49,546 nucleotides of DNA from Apostichopus parvimensis (GCA_000934455.1 KN885399.1:36264-85809); one strand, 5' to 3'. Shown: positions 30,601-37,741, counted from the stretch's first letter. Made by a program: numbers and translations. Notes: generated from the letters alone by a model not told the origin.

Positions 30601-32539
30601 GCTTATATATTTCAGCCATTAATGACTATGTCCAGTATGTGTTGATTAAACACCAATTGGTGTGGTTGCCTTACCGAATATTTATAACAAAGTCATTCTA
30701 TGTCTGCCAAAAAAATTACAGCAAAGCAAGAGTACTAAATGTTGCGTAGAATGCAAATAATTTAATGGCCTTCCTGTTGTCCCATATCCAAGCAGTTGTA
30801 TGTTAGAACTACTTCACATATATACCCTCACATACATACCTGCTTCATTTGTCACTAAGACCCTCCATGCAACAGCTGGGCTTTCATCTTCTGTTACAGT
30901 GATGGTGTAGATACCAATCCTTGCAGCTGTCTCAATGGTAGTAGGTAGGGTAAGAGTAACAGGTTCACTGCTGATGTCTGTCATTGCTCTATCTGGTACT
31001 CTAGGACTATTGAGTGTAAACATATAACCTGGAGAATCTGCCCCACCTGGAAGAAGCACTGCTTTATCAAATGTTACACTGGCTGTTTGGGAACCACCTG
31101 TGTATACTTCAATGATAGTTGGATTTGCTGTGGTTGCTACGGGACTCCTTACCACAGCAACATAGGGAGGATCAGACTGACCTGGTAACAGGAAAAGAAA
31201 AAAAATTACTTGATAATGGTTTGACAAAGAAACTGATTTGCAAGCCTCACAGAATGATAATTAACAGTGCTGAGATAATGAGCTCAGCATTTAGTTTGTA
31301 TCAATGATACAGTAGGTCATAATGCTTAGAATAATAATCAGGCGTTACTTTTACGACAACCCGCAAGGGCTTGGATTACAACTTACACCAATATACTGCA
31401 CATCACTGACAGAACAACCATGCAGTTGTGAAGCTACAAATTAAGTACGTTTCTGTTACACATACTATAAAGAGATCAACTGTAAGATTGATTTTGACAT
31501 AACATTTATTTTCTTTAAGTTCTATTTTAACTGATCATCAGCACCTGGGGCATGTCATACTAGGATAGTAAAATTAATGGATGCGTGATGGTTCAATCAA
31601 TTTTCAAATTGTAAAGAAAATTTGGAACATTCACTTGGACGAAAAACCAATGAGGTATTACTGATAAAAGTTGTAGGCCAACATATTTCATTCATTTTGA
31701 AATATTTGTATATCTTTCTGTTAAATCCACTGTCTTTGAGATAATCAAGACTATCAATCATGTAAACTTTTAACATTTCTTTTTCTTCTTGTTTTTGTTT
31801 CTTCTTTAAGACCACTGGAGATTACAGAGATAACTGCTACCAGAAACAAAAACAAATGTGAAAGCCTTGCCACTCCCTCCCTCCCTAACAAGATCTCTGA
31901 AAGCTCTCTGAAGCAAATAGAACTGTGTAAAAGTAAAATGGCCTGACGTTTCGATCCTAGCAGGATCTTCTTCAAAGGCTAAATGACAACATGGTTAGAA
32001 AGAGAAAAATGAGAACTATGAGGACAATATTTCCAAATCGTCCACAGACTATTCCTTTAAGTGAATCAATTATGACCCCACCGTGCTAGTACCTGTCTGC
32101 AATCTTTGAAATACAAAGTTGGTGATCCTATGGCCTTTCAAATCACCTGTAGGATGTTATCCTATGCCTGTTAAGTGTCAGAAAATATAGTGTTAACACT
32201 TGTAGGCTTATGGTGATAGCAAGACATTGCAAATGACAGCAACAAACTTATTTATTACAGCAGTAATAAGCCCAGCATAATTACTGTATTAGCAGGAGAC
32301 CTAGTTCTCTTAAATTAGCGTTAGGCTTATGCTAGTATAGGTTTGGTAGTTTACCAATGCCAGGCAGTGCCATTGCCGCTTTAACTTGTGTACGGTGGAC
32401 ACAGTGACAGCTGCATAGTGGCCATTTCTTGATCCAACTTACCAAATGCAGGACCGAATTTTAACAGAAATAATAGAAACATTGTTAAAGTCGCAGTTAA
32501 CCACACAGGACTTCTACTTCCACGTACAATGCTAGCCAT
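354..32539 (-). CDS. Gene A: Tie-like receptor ectodomain (SP-Ig-Ig-EGFx4-Ig-FN3x4+), 3' end outside window
   Basis: A spliced minus-strand gene with 13 exons: 32443-32539, 30840-31181, 18604-18864, 16139-16273, 15144-15299, 13379-13513, 12430-12573, 6181-6447, 5552-5869, 5131-5186, 3593-3809, 1853-2158 and 354-641. All joins have GT-AG borders and a continuous frame, giving about 907 residues. Domain order is signal peptide, two Ig-like, four EGF, one Ig-like and at least four FN3. That matches Tie/TEK angiopoietin receptors, which have three EGF and three FN3 modules. EGF 2 closely follows the Tie pattern. Nearly every exon is phase 1-1, allowing module gain or loss. The membrane segment and cytoplasmic domain lie left of base 1. 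Because the upstream neighbour is a receptor phosphatase, gene A could be a Tie-like kinase or a phosphatase with a Tie-like ectodomain. Exons were inferred by eye without transcripts. Confidence 0.8.
642..1852. other. Gene A intron 12, no gene seen
   Basis: AT-rich intron between FN3 exons 12 and 13. No repeat, RNA gene or coding similarity was recognised; the short open frames look random. Confidence 0.6.
1853..2158 (-). CDS. Gene A exon 12: fibronectin type III domain 3
   Basis: A 306-nt phase 1-1 exon encodes an FN3 with LEVMWDPPDQ (strand B), CSITSYSVSYRLL (strand C) and ELKGYAQYSVTVRA (strands E-F). The acceptor is tttgcag and the donor gtaagt. A CS.I.SY.V.Y pattern with Cys in the B-C loop recurs in FN3 domain 4, suggesting the two domains are duplicates. 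Confidence 0.85.
2159..3592. other. Gene A intron 11
   Basis: Intron between FN3 exons 11 and 12. Apart from the 62-bp duplication at 2689-2812 and a T run near 3231, nothing was recognised. Open frames up to 82 codons lack any family signature. Confidence 0.6.
2689..2812. repeat. 62-bp direct duplication
   Basis: Two adjacent units (2689-2750 and 2751-2812), starting agctcagagaa and ending aaaggaggaaccag, differ at only a few bases. A recent tandem duplication inside intron 11. Confidence 0.9.
3593..3809 (-). CDS. Gene A exon 11: rest of fibronectin III domain 2
   Basis: A 217-nt exon (phase 0-1) encodes ISGIDTACSSTTVNLQEW, then GLIPCTHHSYRLSVAS, an FN3 core with the L.P.T.Y motif changed to IPCTHHSY. 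The start was chosen because the atag acceptor restores phase 0 after exon 10. The competing ttcag acceptor 7 nt inside would shift the frame. Upstream intron sequence in the same frame looks weakly FN3-like but meets a stop just before this start. Confidence 0.65.
3810..5130. other. Gene A intron 10
   Basis: AT-rich intron inside FN3 domain 2. Bases 3826-3930 on the minus strand read weakly like the start of an FN3 domain (RSIHLSFTNEAY) but are followed by a stop. They may be a relic exon. Nothing else was recognised. Confidence 0.5.
5131..5186 (-). CDS. Gene A exon 10: start of fibronectin III domain 2
   Basis: A 56-nt exon with acceptor tatacacag and donor gtaaat encodes APEKPILTTAITPRSVSFT, the A and B strands of an FN3 domain. 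It enters in phase 1 and leaves in phase 0. The only in-frame partner seen is exon 11 using the tag acceptor just before 3809. FN3 domain 2 is the only gene A domain seen here split by an intron. Confidence 0.6.
5421..5672. repeat. 131-bp offset partial duplication of FN3 exon 9
   Basis: Bases 5421-5541 copy 5552-5672 at a 131-bp offset, with most positions matching. The copy contains the exon's 3' part and a GT at its donor position, but its reading frame is broken. It lies just downstream of the functional exon in transcription direction. Confidence 0.85.
5552..5869 (-). CDS. Gene A exon 9: fibronectin type III domain 1
   Basis: A 318-nt phase 1-1 exon encodes a classic FN3: SITVSWPAW in strand B, GPIIDYRIQYRE in strand C, and GLQPDTRYEFKIVLV in strands E-F. 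The 3' 121 nt of this exon are duplicated just downstream at 5421-5541, with the copy no longer open. Confidence 0.9.
6181..6447 (-). CDS. Gene A exon 8: third Ig-like domain
   Basis: A 267-nt phase 1-1 exon encodes about 89 residues with Ig-type strands and two well-placed cysteines: GQAANVTCTVIR and, later, TAMQVTCSVGDNE. The donor is gttagt, weaker than the others. Its position after the EGF array and before FN3 domains is the Tie order. Confidence 0.75.
6945..10890 (-). mobile_element. Old, internally deleted DIRS-type retroelement copy
   Basis: The left end (about 6954-7130) matches the terminal repeat of the younger DIRS copy at 19661. An internal complementary region lies at about 7550-7660. 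Recombinase-like coding remnants occupy about 7560-8260, and gag-like remnants, with leader sequence, 8590-10260 (for example RAEQGSSPSQDF, MAGMDIAAQSGMKFT). A degraded inverted end lies near 10840-10890. The central reverse transcriptase and RNase H part is missing. Broken, with many breaks; clearly older than the 19.7 kb copy. It sits in intron 7 of gene A on the same strand as the gene. Confidence 0.8.
10860..12060 (-). mobile_element. Ty3/Gypsy LTR retrotransposon fossil (integrase region)
   Basis: Minus-strand remnants read like the end of a Gypsy polymerase region. There is a connection segment (LPYSTNKDELSVKSNCLLWE), then an integrase core with ADNSPQF (the DNGPQF-type motif), then a C-terminal GDKVMV...GPV pattern. 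No LTRs were found. It is broken in many places and evidently old, and it abuts the old DIRS copy, which may have inserted into or beside it. Location: intron 7 of gene A. Confidence 0.7.
12124..12355. repeat. About 60-bp minisatellite, four units
   Basis: Four diverged units share 'agcactggtc(c/g)agacatcaat(a/c)atgattattgt' and 'gagttgctggtcctaacaatag', with a period near 60 bp. Intronic, beside EGF exon 7. Confidence 0.85.
12430..12573 (-). CDS. Gene A exon 7: EGF-like module 4
   Basis: A 144-nt phase 1-1 exon encodes APCLPGVYGDFCNLPCSC, then a Cys-rich middle ending WTGIACNE. It is a fourth EGF-like module; vertebrate Tie proteins have three. Entry phase matches exon 6 (NCQ-YAPC) and the exit (NE-DNGAG) matches the third Ig exon. 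Confidence 0.8.
12574..13378. other. Gene A intron 6, no gene seen
   Basis: AT-rich intron between two EGF exons. A run of Ts lies near 13290. No element or RNA was recognised. Confidence 0.55.
13379..13513 (-). CDS. Gene A exon 6: EGF-like module 3
   Basis: A 135-nt phase 1-1 exon encodes ACERGKFGADCKQECHC, then a C.LDTGVC stretch and GWRGTNCQ. This is a complete EGF/laminin-type module. CE.G.FG.DC..EC.C is the usual start of the third Tie EGF module. The donor choice (gtaggt at 13378) is fixed by the phase needed to enter exon 7. Confidence 0.85.
13514..15143. other. Gene A intron 5, no gene seen
   Basis: A 1.6 kb AT-rich intron between EGF exons 5 and 6. The short open frames show no domain signature and no repeat family was recognised. 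Confidence 0.55.
15144..15299 (-). CDS. Gene A exon 5: EGF-like module 2, Tie-type
   Basis: A 156-nt phase 1-1 exon reads GRNIFGQNAEYKC, then C.GAIICYPNPLGCFC and AGYKGLNC. Known Tie second EGF modules have G..FG...C, then C....FC.PDPYGC.C..GWKGL.C. The shared CYPNPLGC / C.PDPYGC signature and the GXKGLXC ending are the strongest single argument for a Tie-like ectodomain. The comparison is from memory of the family, not an alignment. Confidence 0.85.
15300..16138. other. Gene A intron 4 with a possible relic of exon 5
   Basis: Bases near 15491-15520 (tctgaccaaagatattc then gtcatg) resemble the 5' edge of EGF exon 5 at 15270-15299. This may be a decayed partial duplicate; it is short and could be coincidence. 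The rest is AT-rich with nothing recognised. Confidence 0.4.
16139..16273 (-). CDS. Gene A exon 4: EGF-like module 1
   Basis: A 135-nt phase 1-1 exon encodes one EGF module beginning ECPENMWSLPGC. It has the laminin/EGF core CINGGVCSD and ends CLCPPGFSGNNC. The CPEN...W..GC lead and the NGGVC...CPPGF.G..C ending match the first EGF module of Tie receptors and related scavenger-type proteins. Confidence 0.85.
16878..17060. repeat. About 70-bp tandem repeat, three units
   Basis: Three copies of a unit with 'gcactg(c/t)a(g/c)tgtgtgtagt', then 'agcacacaaatgtgtacc', then 'ctgcctata', with small indels between units. Intronic minisatellite. Confidence 0.8.
18040..18235 (+). mobile_element. Solo DIRS terminal-repeat fragment
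   Basis: Matches the left terminal region of the DIRS element at 19661: ttccaaaactt.ctgg, tgtctccccacaacc, ctaccgtgcctagaatg and, further on, tcatgagaccacatcccctcc. No internal coding part follows. It is a degraded fragment 1.4 kb from the younger DIRS copy. Confidence 0.75.
18604..18864 (-). CDS. Gene A exon 3: second Ig-like domain
   Basis: A 261-nt phase 1-1 exon encoding 87 residues. It has a tryptophan core (MAWLRWRRDG), a short Cys-containing insert (SSCWAKKSCGD) and an F-strand-like VVFECHEHSGY before the terminal strand. The frame joins exon 2 (TNEA-TTKALEY) and exon 4 (VIVR-ECPE). The pattern is that of an Ig domain just before EGF repeats, as in Tie receptors. Confidence 0.75.
18865..19660. 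other. Intron 2 stretch left of the DIRS element
   Basis: AT-rich intron with a G run near 19479-19488. No gene or element was recognised. Confidence 0.5.
19661..19795 (+). repeat. DIRS left inverted terminal repeat
   Basis: The outer part begins atattccaaaacttactgg. The inner core (gcttacctgtctc.. to ..cactgtgcaccctctgtg) is the reverse complement of 25700-25790 with about three differences. Confidence 0.9.
20456..20547. repeat. DIRS internal complementary region
   Basis: Bases 20456-20509 are the exact reverse complement of the first about 54 bases of the element (19661-19714). Bases 20508-20547 are the reverse complement of the last 40 (25771-25810). The two pieces meet at 20508-20509 with a 2-base overlap, placing the two outer ends side by side. 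This is the DIRS hallmark used to template ligation of the cDNA ends into a circle. Confidence 0.92.
20510..21835 (-). CDS. DIRS RNase H and tyrosine recombinase coding region
   Basis: An open frame of 441 codons. Near its start is an RNase H pattern (TDASLTGWGAHW, then LLEMLAVKRAL, FTDNTTVVAYINRQGG and HIAGKLNVMADALSR). Near residue 345 is a tyrosine-recombinase ending: RAHDIRGVEAS carries the H..R pair and TFVACYL carries the likely nucleophile tyrosine. The recombinase replaces the DDE integrase of LTR elements and inserts the circular cDNA. The frame runs into the internal complementary region. Part of the fossil element; expression unknown. Confidence 0.85.
   Translation of the reverse strand: MPFVANLPMTSVTTDASLTGWGAHWNNLTAWGTWSPVEKSWHINLLEMLAVKRALESFHENVQNTATTVFTDNTTVVAYINRQGGTHSERLCHLAWEVLMTAKDSGMTLRASHIAGKLNVMADALSRGQMDPNEWALSQETCNRIFKVLGRPMVDLFATAENAKLQIFCSRRFHRRAHHIDAMSFPWDYLEAYAFTPLCMIGQVLRKIQHSRGRVILVAPFWPRRPWFGEILQLQAGAVSMLSTKQNHIRFENHGVRMVPDLSFIAKNQVLSFLPGDIFIPEIKTLSSVAEDKLWCPVRALKWYLNKTQPLRGTTTSLFILPRAPYSAASKDTLSRWLTENIRPFAVGTTTPRAHDIRGVEASTALFAGVPIEDILKAAAWRTPTTFVACYLSDSLQAETAFCSAVMRSPAGIRSHPSGLPPSGSATRCEGCGETGKRGAK
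22040..22843 (-). CDS. DIRS reverse transcriptase coding region
   Basis: Minus-strand frames show a Ty3-like reverse transcriptase: GSWRPILNLKPLN, VDLQDAYLHIPIH, FTFSALPFGL and the catalytic YLDDWLIVGE, then an FLGAILDF thumb-like motif. The order and motifs are those of DIRS and Ngaro polymerases. The region lies in more than one frame and is not assembled here. Confidence 0.85.
22910..25056 (-). CDS. DIRS gag-like region
   Basis: Two overlapping minus-strand open frames (24184-25056 and 22910-24982). The first starts with a Cys-rich finger-like segment (CVNCSMF, then CPKCRTC, CLVC) followed by a basic Arg/Lys/Glu-rich part. The second carries an acidic linker (GSLEEEEIPMAGG), a helical core (AEIFRKHLSFEESPD..., LLLLLGPLVRLAFDQFAR) and a Gly/Arg-rich end. 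Its relatives at 9006-9257 in the older copy support a real gag-type protein. Confidence 0.75.
25700..25810 (-). repeat. DIRS right inverted terminal repeat
   Basis: The reverse complement matches the core of the left repeat. The outermost bases (gcgaggagcgaagtaaat) differ from the left end but are complemented in the internal region at 20508-20547, which fixes the right boundary at 25810. Confidence 0.9.
25920..27495. mobile_element. Probable non-autonomous DNA transposon, hAT-like ends
   Basis: The left end cggggctcatttttaa and the reverse complement of the right end, cagggctcaaatttaa, form imperfect terminal inverted repeats. A 5-bp cactg flanks both sides (25915-25919 and 27496-27500). 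Subterminal hairpins lie near each end: 25945-25967 is a perfect 10-bp stem with a 3-base loop, and 27410-27443 is a near-perfect 11-bp stem. No transposase is visible. CAGGG ends suggest hAT, but that group normally makes 8-bp duplications, so the family is uncertain. It contains the assembly gap. Confidence 0.6.
26792..26841. other. Assembly gap (50 N)
   Basis: Exactly 50 unknown bases. The same 14-base sequence ttaaatcttacttc ends the left contig (26778-26791) and starts the right one (26842-26855). The two contigs may therefore overlap, and the gap may hold no missing sequence. Confidence 0.95.
28380..29330 (+). repeat. Diverged 300-400 bp tandem repeat rich in TGACCT
   Basis: Three related segments begin near 28462, 28877 and 29170 with a pattern like 'gacctctgctgacccaaa' and 'tttgacctcca', followed by 'agggttcttgtactca'. 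A second shared block is 'accttaaat.aac..tgacctac.ccaaattgtgtaaaa' (28756-28790 and 29033-29070). Many copies of the half-site TGACC(T/C) occur. Probably an old repetitive element in intron 2. Confidence 0.7.
28624..28636 (-). promoter_or_regulatory. Perfect DR1-type nuclear receptor site
   Basis: The plus strand reads TGACCTTTGACCT. Its complement, AGGTCAAAGGTCA, is the consensus direct repeat with one-base spacing bound by RXR, HNF4 and COUP-TF type receptors. It lies in the repeat in intron 2 of gene A. Activity is not shown. Confidence 0.4.
30840..31181 (-). CDS. Gene A exon 2: first Ig-like domain
   Basis: A 342-nt symmetric exon (phase 1-1) with a pyrimidine-rich acceptor and a gtatgt donor encodes about 114 residues. 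The beta-strand pattern (ASVTFDKAVLL, PVTLTLPTTI, GIYTITVTEDE) looks Ig-like and sits where the first Ig domain of Tie receptors would be. No canonical cysteine pair is visible, so the fold assignment is inferred from strand pattern and position. A 12 kb intron loaded with transposons follows. Confidence 0.7.
31182..32442. other. Gene A intron 1
   Basis: Intron between the signal-peptide exon and the first Ig exon. It holds the Penelope-type tail signature at 31941-31980 and otherwise AT-rich sequence with no gene recognised. Confidence 0.55.
31941..31980 (-). mobile_element. Penelope-type 3' tail / hammerhead-like motif
   Basis: The minus strand contains GAAGAAGATCC, a TGCTA loop, then GGATCGAAACGTCAGG. 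A GA(A)GA box, a 5-bp stem (GATCC/GGATC), then GAAAC and GTC follow the order of a minimal hammerhead core. They also match the GAAACGTC signature often found after the GIY-YIG domain of Penelope-like elements. The first box reads TTGAAGA instead of the canonical CTGANGA, so cleavage is doubtful. Confidence 0.4.
32443..32539 (-). CDS. Gene A exon 1: start codon and signal peptide
   Basis: The ATG at 32539 opens a peptide beginning MASIVRGSRSPVW. A hydrophobic core (LTATLTMFLLFLL) and a short polar end follow, a typical secretory signal of about 30 residues. The exon ends in phase 1 at a clean gtaagt donor, which joins exon 2 in frame (..GPAFG-QSDPP). The frame is open further upstream with no other ATG, only a GTG, so this ATG is preferred. 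No TATA box was recognised upstream. Confidence 0.75.
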
Positions 32540-33430
32540 TTCGTTCACAATAAAGGTAGTCGGCCTTGATAAGGCTGAGTAGTTCCTGATTTGCACCCTA
32601 TGTAAGGATGGTGATACGTGTGTTGTTGGCAGTGGGTTTGGAGCCTAACCGAACACTGTGTAGTTTGCATGTTGCTCTGCCATCGTTTACTACGCGAGCT
32701 GCACAGTGAGTAGTGAAGTGAGAACTTGCTGTGTGCTGGTACTTCCTGGCTTTCGTGTCACCTTACCAACAGCTTAGTAGTTGGTAGGTTGGTGTGTTAT
32801 TTTATGACAACTTCTCAAGGAATTCAAATCGTCGAAGATATGCAAACAGTTTCGTGTTTGGACGGTGACTATGGATGTACAGTAACCCAGTACGTGCTTA
32901 GACTGCCGTAGAGTTGTCTGTAGGATATATCGTTACTTCCTTGTAAATACTACGTCATTGGCTCGAACTTTTGAAAAGAAATATTGGAATCAACCATTAT
33001 TACATATGGGGCATAAAAGTAACGTATAATTATTTAAGGGCATGTTTAGTTCGTACACATACGATGGTTTTCCCGTACACTCTTGCCTTCTGGCACTTTC
33101 AACCAAATCACGTTTCCTTTCCTTTTCTTTTATGGGGTGGGGGGGGGGGGATACTGGTTACCTTGGACACTTGAGATTTGGTCTCGTCGGCCATTGTAAC
33201 TAAGGTGTACCACAATTATTTGTTTTATTGACTTTCAAACTAAATTCGTCAATTTCCAAGGTCGCTCTTCTATCGTTTTCGCACTGGTCAGATATATGTC
33301 ACCATAGAATTGCTTTTACAGCTTTCATTGGGAATAAGACGATATAACATTACGCTCCTTTAATTCAGTTCTTCACAGATTACTTACAATACATTTCATT
33401 TTCATTTTCATCATTGACTCATCCCGCTGT
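32540..33430. other. Region upstream of gene A start
   Basis: The putative 5' leader and promoter region of gene A on the minus strand. No TATA box, start-site motif or coding feature could be assigned with confidence. A G run lies at 33140-33150. The left edge of the Penelope-like element follows. Confidence 0.4.
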
Positions 33431-34738
33431 TTTCACCATGTCTCACCACTATCTTTTGTTTCAGAAGCTCAGAAAATGATGCAGCCTAATCTCAGCGCTA
33501 TTATTTCCATCTTTGAGGCTACAGGTTCTACTCTCTCTCTCCCGCATTATTACCTCAGGTCTACAGGTTACACACCAACCAACACGTAGGAACACTCCCT
33601 CCAGGACTCCAGAGAGAGTGGAACCGAGTCTTACACAGCACCTCCATCCGTCTCATAAACATCCTCACCAAACACTGCCAGTCGTCCTTATAGATAGCCC
33701 CAACGATGATATCCTGAGGTTGAAGCATGAATTACAGTCATGATGCTGCACCGATGAAAAATGGACTCGTACACTAACGAAATTAACTTTTGTTTGTCTC
33801 AGCAGAACACTGAACTCACAGAAAGAAAAAAAGAAGAAAATGATTGACCTTCTGAAAAGACGCAAACGTACCGCTGAATTGCAACCGTTTTAGAAGGCCC
33901 CAGACTCCACCTGAGTCTGAATCACCATCCTCAACTGCAGTTGTTAATTTCTCTTCTTTTACTCTTACCAGTGCAGAACTTAGGCTTCTCTCCATAGGAC
34001 TCAACTTCTGTCCTACTCCTCCATCATTTGACCAAGCGGAACTTAGCCAAGATCTTACTCATTTCTTTCGCAGAATTCGCCTTCGTGAGTTCTTCCTAGA
34101 TGATCCTCCAACTGAACGGGAACCCTTCTGCTAGACAGTTTTTGGATGTCTCCTAAGACAGAGTCCCTATTTTATAAGCTTACACACAAGTCGTCAGCTC
34201 TGAAATTAACTAGTAAATTTCTCCTCTCCGCAGAACACACGACAACCTTCCAAGAGATGAGCGTACAGCACTCGCCTCACTGAAGTCTCGCACTGACATT
34301 ATCATCAAGCCAGCCGACAAAGGTTCTGCAGTCAGAGGCGGACTGGGTCTAAGTACCGGCCCGGGCATTTTTCACCTAGACGGGCCCATTATTCATTAAT
34401 ATATTACTAAAAAAGTGATCGCCGTCCTGGGGGAGGGGTCTAAGGGGAAGGGGTGATTGTTTTTTAAGTTAAGAAATGCCTAGATGCAAAATGGTGCTAT
34501 ATTTCTCCATTTTGTAGGTTACCATAATCCTTTAAAAAGACCCAATAATCATTTTCAAGAAGCAACACTTAATTAAACTGAGAAAAGTTAAAAACGTTAA
34601 CGTAAAATAGACAAAAATATATGTTTTAGACTGGAATTTATCTAGTTTTTCAAGCAATTTGTGACAATATGCTTGAACAGAAACCTAAATAAATTCCACT
34701 CAAACATACATGTCCAATAACGCGAGCAAATATCATGG

Positions 34739-35108
34739 CTACGAGAGTATATGGCCTACGCAGTTCGCTGCTTCTGGCATCCACACCATCAATGATATTT
34801 TTAGTGTCAAGTTTGGCCAAGATTTTTCCACAGACATCAACATGAACGCCTCAAGATGTTCTTGTGTCATTGTACTTATCAAACGGTTTTTTATTCTCTT
34901 CGAGGCAGAGGAAAGAACGTTCACATGCCACTTGTGACGCATGTAGCGTTATCAGCAGCTTGTAGGCAAGCCCAATGCTCTTGTAAGCATCGGTGAAAAG
35001 GTTCAACTTGGGGAGCACCTTGAAGCAGAAGAGAGGACAGTATTTACATGACTCACTTGATAAGCTCTCTCTGTCCTGTTCAGACTCACCGTCACTGTCC
35101 TCCCGCAA
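34739..35108 (-). pseudogene. hAT transposase C-terminal dimerisation domain remnant
   Basis: Minus-strand frames contain YKLLITLHASQVACERSF, then a second frame with KRIKNRLISTMTQEHLEAF. This matches the hAT dimerisation motif (A..ERSFS.L..IK..LRSTM...RL..L). The motif spans two frames, so a frameshift has occurred, and the catalytic core is missing. Decayed. Confidence 0.85.
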
Positions 35109-35299
35109 TGTATAAGCATCTGCTACTGATTGTTTCAGTGTTGACCACTGTTCTCCGAGGCTTTACAGTTCTGTTCGTAGTTGTTCCACAGTGACATGTA
35201 AATCTCAGCAAATATCTATGCAGCTCTTCCATAGCTCCAAATGGCACGTGACCAAAGTTCCTTGGGTGAAGAAGTGTAAGATCAGCATAGAATGACGTG

Positions 35300-35460
35300 A
35301 CGTTCCTCTCTACACGCCCATCTATACACGTTCCTCTCTATACGTATACACGTTCCTCGCCAGTCCCCACATCCCTCTCTCGGCGTCCCTCCTGCCACGT
35401 CTCTCCCCCGTGTCCCTCTCTCCATGTCTCTCCCTTCATGTCCCTCTCTTGAGTCTCTTC
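35300..35460 (+). repeat. Pyrimidine-rich short tandem repeat
   Basis: Repetition of a 12-16 bp unit such as 'acgttcctctct' and 'cgtccctctct', with drift between units. Inside the hAT element. Confidence 0.8.
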
Positions 35461-37741
35461 ATGTCACATTCTATACTAGGAAATCATGATTTTCTATACG
35501 GTAGTCCCCTATACTAACACACTTTTTTCGCCCTATTCAATTAGTGTGGGGATATATTTCGCGAAATCGGTAAATCGGGGACAAATACTCAAAGTCGTCG
35601 ACTAACATTCGATAACCAAACACACTACTGTAAGTGGGTTATTTTTATTCATACATAATCTCTCAGGACTTCTCAGCTGCTGATTGATATCCAAATAATG
35701 TAATAAGACCTTTTTTACTTCGTTTTCTGGAGGACGAGGTGCAGCTTATAAAACCTATATTCTCTGCCAATGCTATGTTTATGTCAGAATGCATTGGTCA
35801 ACGTACTTGTATATCTTGTCGTAAAAATATTAGCACGGACGGGTTGCCAATAGCACATTTTTTGTTACGAACTAACAGACTAACTAACATGGTGATTTTA
35901 TGAGCTGATTCCCACAGTTAAAAATATATTTCTACACAGCCCGTCTGTATTCTATTAACTACTGTGAAAATGGGCTGTAATTTTTACCAGGCTCCTCAGC
36001 CCACCGGCCCACCGGGCATTGCCCAAATACCTGTGTGGCCAGTCCGCCACTGTCTACAGTTGTCATCTAGGATCGAAAAGATTACATCAAGGAAGCTATG
36101 GGTCATCTCTCCAACAACGATAGTTCCAATTTTCATGATTCTGATCCCACAGATATTTTCTCCCAGCAGATAAAACAGACCATCACTGATATGTACCAGT
36201 GGAACTAGATCTCTAAGAAGGCTGTTGCTTTCCTTTCTCCCACAGACTGTAAGGCAGCCAGGTTTATCTTCTGCCCAAACTTCACAAGCCTGGTAACCCT
36301 GGTAGGCCTATAATATCAGGAAATGGGTCCCCACCGAGAAGATATCCTTGTTTGTGGACCACTTCATCAAAACTCTTGTTCCTCGGATTAACTCTTACAT
36401 CCATGACACTCCAGATTTCCTCAGGAAACTTGGAGATATCAAGATCCAAATCCCCAGTACAGCCATCATCGGTACCTTCGACGTCACTTCTCTTTACACT
36501 AACATCCCCCATGCTGAAGGTATCGCAGCCACGTTTGCAGCCCTGTCCAATAAGATCCACCCTTGTCGACCCATTACTGACATTAAATTTCTCATGCAAC
36601 AGGTTTTCAACAAAACAACTTCACGTTCATGGACAATAACCAGGGAGCACCGGCACACTTTTGCTAAAAATATCGGGTGTTCCTGCTTTTTTTGTTTCAC
36701 TCACATTTTTGAAGACTATGTAACAACTGGCTTCTTTCCAAGCTAACTTCCAAAATTACACACAGCCCCCACCAGAGTGTCGCAAACATCATATTGTGTT
36801 CAGGAGGAATAGGGAAAATATACCTTATATTTTATTTGGTTGCATTTCTTTATCAAATACTGTATATATTTCAGCATCTTTGATATTAAAAGTATGCCCT
36901 ATTTTTTATCTTTCATCTGAGTATACTGTAACGTAAATTCACCCTGTATTGTTGACCTCGCTGTTGGCTTTTTTTGCAAACAATTTGGTGCTTGTATCAA
37001 TGTTTTGTATTTTATCTCAGATACAGCGGAAGTCCAAAAATACATTCCATAATAGTAGTACAACTGTCTCAGTAAAATAGCCAATCACAGAGGCGTTTGT
37101 TTTCTATCACTAAAGGCTCACGTGATGCGCGAAGCACAACCAATCAAGTTATTTGTCTCAATAGAGAACACTCATACTTTCACACATGTATAACATAAGA
37201 AAGAATTTAACACGTGTAGAGTTACTTAAGAAAGCACCGAGGACGCACTTCAACCGAGGGTCAACGGATAATGTCTGACACTTAAGTCAATAAAACTTAT
37301 TTTCCGTAAGTCCTTTGAAAATTCACTGTACGTAAATCATTGATAAATGTATTTGACGTGACTATCGTAATGTCTATCAAATGTTAAGAGTAGTAACGCT
37401 GTGTAACTAACGTAACTAAGCTATTAGAAATTATCACTGGGACAGTAGTTTTGACAGGTCTCGTTTTCTAAGCATTTATTTATCTTATAGGAAATAACTT
37501 GCAAGTTACTTTAACGAATTATCTGGCATCAATTCTTCTTTGCGATGAATTCACTTGAATCGAAGCTTTAACGTAACATATCTGAGGACTAGGCTGGCCT
37601 AACTTTACACACAGCCCATGTACAGTTCATCGTATAACTTCTAGAAACTAGTCTTAATATTTAGGAAACTGCGCTCTCTTTAGTAGAGGATAAATTATTA
37701 TGCCTGTGTGACCGTATTCTAGGTTAAAGTACGTTCATTTT

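Larger units (their letters stand above)
27496..30839. other. Intron 2 stretch, mostly unrecognised
   Basis: Besides the diverged repeat at 28380-29330 and a small 'ccattgtggtccatt' repetition near 30073-30104, no gene was recognised. A 138-codon open frame at 29188-29604 overlaps the repeat and has no domain signature. Confidence 0.5.
34333..36052. mobile_element. hAT DNA transposon, degenerate, with 8-bp target duplication
   Basis: Ends are cagaggcggactggg on the left and, as reverse complement, cagtggcggactggcc on the right, typical hAT terminal inverted repeats. The flanks tctgcagt (34325-34332) and tctacagt (36053-36060) form an 8-bp target-site duplication with one mismatch. Both sides continue the same Penelope coding motif (PADKGS). 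It contains a minus-strand relic of a hAT transposase C-terminus at 34739-35108 and a pyrimidine-rich repeat at 35300-35460. At 1720 bp it is too short to encode a full transposase. Confidence 0.9.
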
